Part shown: one piece after another, positions 7,195 to 13,638 of the stretch
How positions within the stretch are numbered: position 1 is the stretch's first letter
Layout of the letters: every line of letters begins with the position of its first letter
DNA from: an uncultured Mordavella sp.
GTDB taxonomy: Bacteria > Bacillota > Clostridia > Lachnospirales > Lachnospiraceae
Length of the DNA: 24,868 bases
Reading direction: 5' to 3'
NCBI GenBank assembly: GCA_902406105.1
Contig: CABPCP010000043.1
Span: forward strand, 1-24,868
The notes under the pieces: generated by a model
What the model was told of the DNA's origin: nothing
The model's input: only the letters and a program-made list of their open reading frames with translations
Databases searched by the model: none
Program-made: the position numbers and the translations under genes

Positions 7195-7875
7195 CTAATT
7201 TTCCTCTTCTCCAGTCAGCTTCCAGATCGCTTCCGCCTCCTGTCTTGTGATCCCCAGCCGTTCCGCGGCTTCTTCGAGAGTCACCTTTCGCTCTTCTTCC
7301 TTTTCCATCTCGATCACCGCTTTTTTCAGCTGGGATACTTTCCGAACCATCTGTCTGTCTCCCTGTTTGGCCGCTCCGCTTATTTCGATCAGACTTATCA
7401 TGGACTGGCGGACTTCCTTAAGGATCTCCTCCTCTGATTTCTCGGGATTTTCTCCCATGGAAACCACAAGACGCATGTTTCCTTCCTGTATCAGATCCCC
7501 CAGAAACACCTCTCCCCGCCGCAGTTCCCTTACCTCTTCTACAACTTCCCCCAGATAATGGGCAAGTCTATCTTCGCCCGATTCCTCAAGCGTCTCTATC
7601 TCTCCCAGATAATGATCCAGATACTTCTGCTCTTCTGCGTTAAGCGCCTCCCGTTCCTCGCCGGACTCCTTTAAGATCCCTCCGGCGGGCTCGTATCCTT
7701 TTACCCGCACTCCCTGCTCCATTAAGTATTGATATACTAATTCTATCTGCTCCTGAGAAAGCGCTTCTTCCTCAAAGTATTCTTCTGTTTCTTCCATAGA
7801 AAGAACGTCCCCTTGTTCTTTCGCCAGTTCCAGAATTCCTCTTAACTTCTCTTGAAATCCAATTTTCTCTGCCAT
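7195..7875 (-). CDS. Sigma-70-like protein with region 1.1 but no promoter-reading regions
   Basis: A 226-residue, strongly acidic protein. Residues 7-60 closely resemble sigma-70 region 1.1: FQEKLRGILELAKEQGDVLS, then an acidic helix, LVYQYLMEQGVRVKGY at 47-61. Residues 84-92 (KYLDHYLGE) look like region 1.2. FLGDLIQEGN at 124-133 matches the DLIQEGN segment of region 2, but the sequence then diverges: there is no WWIRQAI-type region 2.3-2.4 and no region 4. Residues 197-222 form a region-3-like helix-turn-helix (VTLEEAAERLGITRQEAEAI). It should be able to touch core RNA polymerase or DNA but not read a normal promoter. It has a GGAGGG ribosome site 7 bases from the ATG and its own terminator. 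Regulator or sigma mimic is inference. Confidence 0.75.
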   Translation of the reverse strand: MAEKIGFQEKLRGILELAKEQGDVLSMEETEEYFEEEALSQEQIELVYQYLMEQGVRVKGYEPAGGILKESGEEREALNAEEQKYLDHYLGEIETLEESGEDRLAHYLGEVVEEVRELRRGEVFLGDLIQEGNMRLVVSMGENPEKSEEEILKEVRQSMISLIEISGAAKQGDRQMVRKVSQLKKAVIEMEKEEERKVTLEEAAERLGITRQEAEAIWKLTGEEEN

Positions 7876-7907
7876 CTATATTCCCTCCGTCTTCCAAGAA
7901 GATGTCA

Positions 7908-7949
7908 GGGGAAATTTCCCCCTGGTGTTTCTGGGAATATATTATCACA
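7908..7949 (-). promoter_or_regulatory. Palindrome and weak extended -10 upstream of the sigma-like gene
   Basis: A perfect 14-bp palindrome GGGGAAATTTCCCC (7908-7921) lies 33 bases before the sigma-like start codon. About 20 bases further upstream, the minus strand reads TGTGATAAT (7941-7949), an extended -10 without a good -35. The palindrome sits where a repressor would block early transcription. As RNA it folds into a 6-bp hairpin (CAGGGG/CCCCTG), so it could instead end the preceding 81-residue gene, although there is no U run. Confidence 0.4.
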
Positions 7950-7964
7950 GACAATCTCAAAAAG

Positions 7965-8210
7965 CTATTGCTGTCTGCGGGCCAAAAACAGAATCCCCCC
8001 GAACAGCCCCAGGATGATCCCCGCATAGATAGATATACACAAAACGTTTGCCGCGCAGCTGACTGCCGCCGCTCCTGCCGCAACAACGCAGAACATCATT
8101 CCTGCCGCCATACTTCCCGCTGTCCAGAAAAGGATATTTGCCGCCAAAAATACGCCGGCTGTCCACTCTTCATGAAAAAATCTCTTTACCACATTCCACA
8201 AAAGCGTCAT
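7965..8210 (-). CDS. Small membrane protein, 81 aa, unknown function
   Basis: Unrecognised. The 81-residue product starts MTLLWNVVKRFFHEEW, an amphipathic N-terminus, followed by hydrophobic Ala/Gly-rich segments at about 17-37, 38-51 and 55-77 and a basic tail ARRQQ. It is therefore probably an inner-membrane protein with two or three helices. The start is supported by GGAGGAGG with a spacer of about 8 bases. Overlapping frames in both directions have no comparable ribosome site. The promoter ahead of it has a TACAAT -10 and an array of 11-bp direct repeats, which suggests control by a response regulator. It sits 89 bases upstream of the sigma-like gene. Confidence 0.7.
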   Translation of the reverse strand: MTLLWNVVKRFFHEEWTAGVFLAANILFWTAGSMAAGMMFCVVAAGAAAVSCAANVLCISIYAGIILGLFGGILFLARRQQ

Positions 8211-8258
8211 TTGTCATACCTCCTCCTATGTATCGACAACTCTCATTTCTTTGTTTTT

Positions 8259-8319
8259 ATTGTAAGAGCTCTTTGTTAAAACATACGGTAAACTTTCGCA
8301 AAACTTAGGTAAAACTTCT
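8259..8319 (-). promoter_or_regulatory. Activator-type promoter with three 11-bp direct repeats
   Basis: On the minus strand the -10 is TACAAT (8259-8264). A 17-base spacer leads to a -35 position reading CGTATG (8282-8287), far from consensus. Immediately upstream are three AAGTTT repeats (plus-strand AAACTT at 8290-8295, 8301-8306 and 8312-8317) spaced exactly 11 bp apart. Six-base direct repeats with a one-turn period next to a poor -35 are typical of OmpR/PhoB-family binding sites. It drives the 81-residue membrane protein. Confidence 0.6.
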
Positions 8320-8329
8320 TCACTCCTGT

Positions 8330-9091
8330 TTAACTGACAATCAATGTCTGATAGCCCGCGTTTTTCAACTGTCTTTCAGCCTCTGCCGCCTCTTCGAGAG
8401 TCTGATATTCTCCCACCTGCACGCTGATATACTGACCGGAATCATCGATAAACGCCGGAAAGCCCTGTTCCAACAGTTCGTTTTCCAATCTCTGAGCATA
8501 GTTCCAATTCCGGAATAATCCCACTTGAACCCGGTAATTTGTATTCTGGATCTCACCGGCTGAAGTCAGCCCATCTAAAATCCCCCTTGCTATCGCTTGT
8601 GCAATATCGTCAAAATTTTCATCAAACAGATAATTGTCTGTGTCTGAATTGATAAATCCCGCTTCCACCAGCACCGCCGGCATCTCTGTCCTTCTAAGAA
8701 CCACCAGTCCCGGTCTCGCTTTCACGCCAAGATCCACAAATCCCACCGACTCTAACTGCTCGTTGATGTCCTGCGCCACCTGATACTTCAGGCCGGAAAG
8801 GTCATAAACTAATGTCTCCACCCCTGACACTTCATTATCTACAGGAAACGAATTGCGGTGGATTGAAACAAAGAAGTCTACTCCCGCGTTATTCGCTTCC
8901 ATAGCCTTCTCAAGCGGTGTCTCATAGACATCTGTCGTCCTGGTGTACTCCACGTCGATTCCGTTATTTTGGAGGATTTCTCCAACAGCCAGCGTAAGCG
9001 CGAGCGTATCATCCTTTTCCTGCCGTCCATTATACACAGCCCCCGGATCCCGGCCGCCGTGCCCAGCATCCAGCATAATCGAGTAAGCCAT
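8330..9091 (-). CDS. N-acetylmuramoyl-L-alanine amidase (Amidase_3 + SPOR), CwlC-like
   Basis: A 253-residue zinc amidase that cuts the bond between N-acetylmuramic acid and the peptide stem in peptidoglycan. The Amidase_3 domain (about 3-175) has LDAGHGG with zinc His11, Glu25 in RQEK, SIHRN with His78, and VEAGFINS with catalytic Glu143. A C-terminal SPOR domain (about 185-253, beginning YRVQVGLF) binds denuded glycan. There is no signal peptide. That, the length, and the Amidase_3-SPOR order match CwlC of Bacillus, which lyses the mother cell at the end of sporulation; this role is inferred. An alternative start five codons upstream (9106) is possible. Both starts lie in or next to a large hairpin (9092-9150). 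Confidence 0.9.
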   Translation of the reverse strand: MAYSIMLDAGHGGRDPGAVYNGRQEKDDTLALTLAVGEILQNNGIDVEYTRTTDVYETPLEKAMEANNAGVDFFVSIHRNSFPVDNEVSGVETLVYDLSGLKYQVAQDINEQLESVGFVDLGVKARPGLVVLRRTEMPAVLVEAGFINSDTDNYLFDENFDDIAQAIARGILDGLTSAGEIQNTNYRVQVGLFRNWNYAQRLENELLEQGFPAFIDDSGQYISVQVGEYQTLEEAAEAERQLKNAGYQTLIVS

Positions 9092-9150
9092 AGCAAAACA
9101 CCTCATATTCCAAATACCTCTTGCTATCAGAATATGCGGTGTGTTTTGCT
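9092..9150 (-). promoter_or_regulatory. Long hairpin at the amidase start, possible translational switch
   Basis: Two arms, 9092-9110 and 9130-9150, pair over 17 bp (10 bp plus 7 bp, with a small internal loop) around a 19-base loop. On the minus-strand mRNA the 3' arm carries the GAGGTG ribosome site and ends directly at the ATG at 9091. The loop exposes a second GAGGT, 9 bases before the alternative ATG at 9106. There is no U run, so it is not a terminator. It may control translation start choice or efficiency. Confidence 0.55.
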
Positions 9151-9208
9151 TTGACACTCTTCCTTCCTGATCAAAAACAGATGAAATCGAAAATTCCTTT
9201 GTTCTTGA

Positions 9209-9237
9209 TTGAATTTTTCTTTCCTTTTTAGTATAAT
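9209..9237 (+). promoter_or_regulatory. Sigma-A promoter of the TPI-like gene
   Basis: The -35 is TTGAAT (9209-9214), the spacer 17 bases and the -10 a perfect TATAAT (9232-9237). Transcription should begin near 9244, giving a leader of about 50 bases to the ATG at 9295. The gene thus has its own promoter, independent of the operon it faces. Confidence 0.8.
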
Positions 9238-9294
9238 AGATATAGTAGTTTTGGTTTTTACAATTCAAGGTGTATGACATATAAGGAGCGCGGC

Positions 9295-10080
9295 ATGAAG
9301 AAGATATATTTTGGAAGCAATTTAAAAATGTATAAAAATATCAAAGACACAACCGAGTATCTCAAAGCTCTTGCGGACTACACCAAGGATCTTAGTCGTG
9401 AAGAGATCGAGCTCTTTATCATTCCTTCTTTTACCACTCTGGAAAGCGCGACTCAATGCTTTGACCGGCAGTATATCAAACTGGGCGCGCAGAATATGTG
9501 CTGGGAGGACGAAGGACAGTTTACCGGAGAGATTTCTCCTCTTATGCTTAAAGAGCTGGGACTGGATCTTGTAATGATCGGTCATTCGGAACGTCGCCAT
9601 GTATTTGGCGAAACGGATGTGGAAGAAAACAAGAAAGTAAAAGCCGCTCTTAATCACGGATTTACCGCTCTGCTGTGTATCGGCGAAACCGCGGAAGAGA
9701 AAGCTTTTGGCATCAGTCCGGAAGTTCTCCGTACACAGCTTAAGGTTGGTTTTCATGACGTTCCCGTCTCACAGGTTCCAAAAATCTGGGTTGCCTATGA
9801 ACCGGTATGGTCCATAGGGGTTAATGGGACTCCTGCCACCGCGGATTATGCCGAAGAAATGCACCAAGTGATCAAAACCTGTCTGAACGAGATCTTTGGC
9901 AAAGCCGGAGCTGATATTCCCGTCCTCTACGGCGGGAGTGTTAATCCCGGAAACGCAGAGGAACTCATCGTTCAGCCTTCCATCGACGGACTGTTTACCG
10001 GGCGGGCAGCCTGGCAGGCAGATAAATTTAATCGGCTTATTCGGGACTCTCTGAGTGCGGTCAAGAAATTGATCCACTAA
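9295..10080 (+). CDS. Triosephosphate isomerase family protein, atypical paralogue
   Basis: A 261-residue TIM-barrel isomerase. The catalytic residues of triosephosphate isomerase are present: N9 and K11 (SNLKMYK), H97 (IGHSER) and E169 (AYEPVW). The phosphate-binding YGGSV is at 212-216. It differs from the usual enzyme in two places. The mobile loop reads PVWSIGVNGTPAT, one residue longer than the common PVWAIGTGKTAT. The second phosphate loop reads GLFTGRAAW instead of the usual GGAS type. The TPI-like tetrulose-phosphate isomerases EryH and LerI are known relatives with altered substrate choice. It faces a DhaK-type kinase gene, stands apart from any gap-pgk operon, and starts 6 bases after AAGGAG. 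Either a triose or tetrulose phosphate could be the substrate. Confidence 0.88.
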   Translation: MKKIYFGSNLKMYKNIKDTTEYLKALADYTKDLSREEIELFIIPSFTTLESATQCFDRQYIKLGAQNMCWEDEGQFTGEISPLMLKELGLDLVMIGHSERRHVFGETDVEENKKVKAALNHGFTALLCIGETAEEKAFGISPEVLRTQLKVGFHDVPVSQVPKIWVAYEPVWSIGVNGTPATADYAEEMHQVIKTCLNEIFGKAGADIPVLYGGSVNPGNAEELIVQPSIDGLFTGRAAWQADKFNRLIRDSLSAVKKLIH

Positions 10081-10085
10081 GGGAT

Positions 10086-10162
10086 GGAAAGGGGGAGGCC
10101 TTCCCGGCTTCTTGTTACAAAAAAAATAATTACCTTTCCCCTCACCGGGAAGCCCCCTTTCC
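10086..10162. repeat. GC-rich long inverted repeat after the TPI-like gene
   Basis: The arms 10086-10095 (GGAAAGGGGG) and 10153-10162 pair perfectly over 10 bp. Inside them, 10100-10107 (CTTCCCGG) pairs with 10145-10152 over 8 bp, leaving a 4-base bulge (AGGC) on one side and a 37-base loop containing a run of A. There is no T run after the stem on either strand, so it is not a standard terminator. It starts 5 bases after the TPI stop. Confidence 0.65.
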
Positions 10163-10183
10163 ACTCTCGATCAAAAATATTCT

Positions 10184-10226
10184 CAAAAAAATCGGATACA
10201 TACCATACTAGTATGTATCCGTTTTT
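10184..10226. terminator. Bidirectional terminator between the convergent TPI-like and DhaK genes
   Basis: A perfect 11-bp stem CGGATACATAC/GTATGTATCCG (10193-10203 with 10211-10221) and a 7-base loop. On the plus strand it is followed by TTTTTATGTCTTTTT. On the minus strand it is followed by ATTTTTTT. It therefore ends both the TPI-like transcript and the nine-gene operon. Confidence 0.9.
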
Positions 10227-10234
10227 ATGTCTTT

Positions 10235-11986
10235 TTATCCTTCTACAAACTCGCGCATTCCTTGAAAGATCAGCCAAACTGATGTCGCTCCCGCATCCTG
10301 GTAACCTATCGCACGTTCCATTAGCGATTTTGCCCGGCCAAATTTCGCCTGGTATTTCTTTGTGTCCTCCACTCCCTGCTTTGCCGCCTTTTCCGCTGAT
10401 TTCAGCATCTCCAGCAAACTTTTGTCCTGATTCGCTTCCAGCGCTTCTACCGCGGGCGCCAATGCATCTACCATGGTCTTGTCTCCTACCGCGGCTTTTC
10501 CTCTCTCCTGAATCGCTTCCAGGCTCTTTCGCTCCATCTGCGCCAGATCTTGAGCTGCCAGCGTCTCTTTCCTTTCCATTCCCTTTGCTCCTGCCAGATA
10601 TAGACTTCCAAAAATCACTCCCGATGCTCCGCCCATACTCAACAGCATGGCTTTGCCTGCAGCTTCAAATAATGCGTAAGCATTATGCTCTCCTTCCATC
10701 TGTCTCATTTTCCTGCGGACTTTCTGCATTCCTCCAGCCATCCCAATCCCATGGTCTCCATCTCCGATGGCGCTGTCCACTTCCGTCAGATAAGGCTTAT
10801 TGGCTATGATTTTATTGGCTATATAGATCAGCATATTTCTGGTATCTTCCGCGTTCAGTTCAGTCAGTTCTCCCGCCTTGCTGCGGACCACCTCCACATC
10901 TTCGATATCATTTTCATCAAACTCAGGCTCTTCTGTTTCCTCTGCTGCCGATGCGCAGTCTTCCGTTTCTTGTATGCTCGTTCCTGTCAACTCTCCCTTT
11001 GCATAAAACGGACAATAACAAGGCATATCATAATATTTCTTCAATTCATCATCCAGCTTAAAAAGCGTAATCGAAAAGCCTCCCATCTCCTGGCTGGTGC
11101 AGTAGCTGTTCAAGTCTGTGTCATGAACTTTGATTCCGTCCCGATCAAGCAGTTCTTTCACTTTACGGTAAACAATCGCCAGTTCCGCGATAGAAGTAGA
11201 GCCAAGACCATTTACAAGGACACACACCTCATCTCCCGCCGACAGATCCGCATCTTCCATAATCTGGCCATACATACGTTCCGCCAGAACATCCGCCTCC
11301 TGCCAGTCTGTCCTGAGTACTCCCCGCTCTCCATGAAGTCCCATTCCATACTCGATCTTTCCTTCCGGAAGTTCAAAAATCGGACGGTCCACCCCTGGAA
11401 GCTGAGCCGGAGCGGTAGCCACTCCTACGCTCCTGGTATTATCCCTGGCTTTCTCCGTTACCCTGGTCACTTCTTCAAGCGAGAGTCCCGCATCACAAGC
11501 CGCTCCCGCAATCTTGACAACGAACACATCCCCGGCAATACCCCTGCGGTCGCTGATCCTCTCCTTCGGAGCGGAGGCTACGTCGTCCCACACCCGCACG
11601 TGGGCGGTAGAGATCCCCTCATCATTCAAGAACTCTTCACCCATATCAAAGTTCAAGTTATCCCCGGCATAACATCCATAGACAAAAAGGACTCCCTTTC
11701 CTTGTTCCACCGCTTTTGCCGTCTCATAGACTGTATTTGGATCCGGAGAAGCGAAAAAGTTCCCGCAGGCAGCCGCATCCGCCAACCCTTTTCCGACAAA
11801 TCCGGAGAACATAGGCTCATGACCGCTTCCCCCGCCGATTACAAGGGCAACTTTATCTTTTCTGCTTTGTTTTAAGAGGACGCCGTTTACCTTCGGATGC
11901 TTCTTAAAATATCTTCCGTAGGCAGCGATATAGCCCTCCATCATTTCCTGCACAACATGGTCTGGGTGATTGATAATTTTCTTCAT
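10235..11986 (-). CDS. ATP-dependent dihydroxyacetone-type kinase (DhaK-DhaL fusion)
   Basis: A 583-residue kinase. The N-terminal DhaK domain (about 1-335) binds the ketose: GGGSGHEP with His56, YAGDNLNF with Asp109, and GMGLHGERG with His218, the histidine that forms a hemiaminal with dihydroxyacetone. After a very acidic linker (about 345-370) comes the DhaL ATP-binding domain, with the metal-binding GDGDHG and GGASGV. One-chain DhaK-DhaL enzymes use ATP, not the phosphotransferase system. Relatives phosphorylate dihydroxyacetone or D-/L-erythrulose. The ATG at 11986 follows GAGGT. It is the last gene of the operon, 50 bases after the SGNH gene. It probably phosphorylates the ketose fragment made by the upstream enzymes (inference). 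Confidence 0.93.
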   Translation of the reverse strand: MKKIINHPDHVVQEMMEGYIAAYGRYFKKHPKVNGVLLKQSRKDKVALVIGGGSGHEPMFSGFVGKGLADAAACGNFFASPDPNTVYETAKAVEQGKGVLFVYGCYAGDNLNFDMGEEFLNDEGISTAHVRVWDDVASAPKERISDRRGIAGDVFVVKIAGAACDAGLSLEEVTRVTEKARDNTRSVGVATAPAQLPGVDRPIFELPEGKIEYGMGLHGERGVLRTDWQEADVLAERMYGQIMEDADLSAGDEVCVLVNGLGSTSIAELAIVYRKVKELLDRDGIKVHDTDLNSYCTSQEMGGFSITLFKLDDELKKYYDMPCYCPFYAKGELTGTSIQETEDCASAAEETEEPEFDENDIEDVEVVRSKAGELTELNAEDTRNMLIYIANKIIANKPYLTEVDSAIGDGDHGIGMAGGMQKVRRKMRQMEGEHNAYALFEAAGKAMLLSMGGASGVIFGSLYLAGAKGMERKETLAAQDLAQMERKSLEAIQERGKAAVGDKTMVDALAPAVEALEANQDKSLLEMLKSAEKAAKQGVEDTKKYQAKFGRAKSLMERAIGYQDAGATSVWLIFQGMREFVEG

Positions 11987-12036
11987 GATCAAACCTCTTT
12001 TCTTTCTTTATTCACAACACCGGCATATTGGTATTG

Positions 12037-12630
12037 TTATTGTAGCATATTGCTGTATTTCACGGAAAACCTTTTTATCAGGTATTCTCCGATCAAACGA
12101 TGCCCCAATGGATTCAGATGAATCCCATCCAGATAATATCTTCCTATGGTTTCCTTCCGTTCTGACAGAACTTTCCAAAAATCCAGGATCTCGATCGAAA
12201 AACTCTCTCCAAACTCCAGAAGCCATTGTCTGTATTCTTTGAGCAGTTCCTGCACTTTCTCTCCGCTCGCATATGGTTTCCACCTATCATCGATTCCTTC
12301 CTGGACTACCGGAAAAGGAACGCCCAGCCCAACTTTGATTTTATTGGCTAAACATTGAAATACCATCCCGCTGATGCCGCACTTTGCCCCTTTTAAATCC
12401 CGCCCAAAAAAGATGTCGTTGCTTCCGCCCATCAAAATCGCAAAATCCGGCTGTTCTTCCACCACATCCCTTTCCAGGCGCGCCATCATTCCTCCCGTGG
12501 TATCCCCGCTGATCCCTCTATTGATCACGCTCATTTGGGGCCACGCATCAGAAAGAAGGGCAGTCCACACCGCTGCCCTTGCAACTCCATATCCATATGT
12601 TAGGCTGTCTCCCATACAAACGACCTTCAT
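12037..12630 (-). CDS. SGNH/GDSL hydrolase
   Basis: A 197-residue esterase-type hydrolase. The four SGNH blocks are present: GDSLTYG with Ser9, NRGISGDTT with Gly42, GGSNDI with Asn71, and DGIHLNPLGH with Asp168 and His171. There is no signal peptide, so it works in the cytoplasm, like TesA-type or carbohydrate-deacetylating members without export signals. The gene begins 3 bases after lplA stops, with GGAGG inside the lplA end, so it is tightly coupled to the operon. Deacylating the pathway substrate or clearing a dead-end acyl thioester are both plausible; neither is shown. Confidence 0.9.
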   Translation of the reverse strand: MKVVCMGDSLTYGYGVARAAVWTALLSDAWPQMSVINRGISGDTTGGMMARLERDVVEEQPDFAILMGGSNDIFFGRDLKGAKCGISGMVFQCLANKIKVGLGVPFPVVQEGIDDRWKPYASGEKVQELLKEYRQWLLEFGESFSIEILDFWKVLSERKETIGRYYLDGIHLNPLGHRLIGEYLIKRFSVKYSNMLQ

Positions 12631-12633
12631 CTC

Positions 12634-13638
12634 TTATTCCTCCGCACAGCATATCGTCTTTGCCACTTCCCCGATGCTGACTGTCCCGAAATATTCTTCT
12701 ATACTGAGTCCGGCAAGAATCCTTTCCACGTCTTTATTACGGTATCGGCACCCTTCCAGCTTCCCGGCCACTTCTGAAGCCGGACGCAGAGCCATAAAAT
12801 CTCCAAACATTTGGCATGTCTCAATTCTGCCTTTATTAATGTTTAAGTAGACTTCCACCGTCCCGCCTGGAAACTTTCTATAATTATGGGCGGAATACTT
12901 GATCGGAAGTCCGTAATTCCATTCCCAGGTCTCGTATTTTTCTCTCTTCAGTTTCTCTATCTCCTGCTTATCCCTTTGATCGAGCTCCAGTTCTACCCAG
13001 CTTCCCTCTCCCAAAAGATGCTGAGCCAGCCGTTCTTTAAACTCTTCTATTGAAGTATCTTCCGTTAAGAAATCTCGGATGTTGGCTACTCTTCCCCGTA
13101 CAGATTTCACCGCTTTGGACGAAAACTTATCCGCTCGTACATTCAGACTCTTTGATACTTTGCTCAGATCGGATTCAAACAAAAGACAGCCGTGGTGCAG
13201 GATTCTTTCTTCATAAATCCTCTGCGCCGTTCCAGACACTTTCTTTCCCTCTATCATAATATCATTTCGTCCGCTAAAAGAGGCATGCACTCCAAAGCTT
13301 TCCAGTGTGTCAATGACAGGATAGGCCAGTTCGCTCATTGCAGGATGGCTTCCTTCCCTGTCATAGTCTGTGATCAGAGAATAATTCAGATTCCCCAGGT
13401 CGTGATAGACGGCTCCCCCTCCAGTCGTCCGCCTTACCACCTTAATCCCATGCTCTTTGACATAGGATTGGTTGATCTCTTCAATCGTATTTTGATGCCT
13501 CCCGACCACGATCGTTTGATCGTTCTGCCAGAGCAGCCCAATCGGTCCTTCCCTGTGATTCAAGAGCAGATATTCTTCCAGAGCAAGATTATAATAAGGA
13601 TCGGTACAGTCATTTATCAAAAGATACTTATGCTTCAT
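12634..13638 (-). CDS. lplA: Lipoate-protein ligase A
   Basis: A 334-residue enzyme that activates free lipoate with ATP and attaches it to the lipoyl-domain lysine of carrier proteins. It shows the LplA N-terminal pattern (YYNLALEEYLL), the adenylate-binding RRTTGGGAVYHDLGN at 69-83, and the catalytic-lysine segment KKVSGTAQ (Lys133). The ligase C-terminal domain follows. Its obvious target is the E2 protein of the same operon. The ATG at 13638 lies 11 bases inside the end of the FGGY kinase gene and has a weak ribosome site. A TTG at 13668 with AAAGGA upstream is a possible longer start, but homologues begin like MKHKYLLIND. Confidence 0.94.
   Translation of the reverse strand: MKHKYLLINDCTDPYYNLALEEYLLLNHREGPIGLLWQNDQTIVVGRHQNTIEEINQSYVKEHGIKVVRRTTGGGAVYHDLGNLNYSLITDYDREGSHPAMSELAYPVIDTLESFGVHASFSGRNDIMIEGKKVSGTAQRIYEERILHHGCLLFESDLSKVSKSLNVRADKFSSKAVKSVRGRVANIRDFLTEDTSIEEFKERLAQHLLGEGSWVELELDQRDKQEIEKLKREKYETWEWNYGLPIKYSAHNYRKFPGGTVEVYLNINKGRIETCQMFGDFMALRPASEVAGKLEGCRYRNKDVERILAGLSIEEYFGTVSIGEVAKTICCAEE

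Noticed and set aside
7957..8166. 69-codon minus-strand frame overlapping the 81-residue membrane protein
   Set aside because: It has no ribosome site and a mixed composition. The 81-codon frame has GGAGGAGG and a plausible membrane protein.
9107..9280. N-terminal extension of the amidase to 9280
   Set aside because: It would overlap the TPI promoter and place over 60 unrelated residues before the domain. CwlC-type enzymes begin right at the amidase domain.
10685..11875. Plus-strand open frame (396 codons) opposite the DhaK-DhaL gene
   Set aside because: It is antisense to a protein with intact DhaK and DhaL motifs, with no supported start and no known fold.
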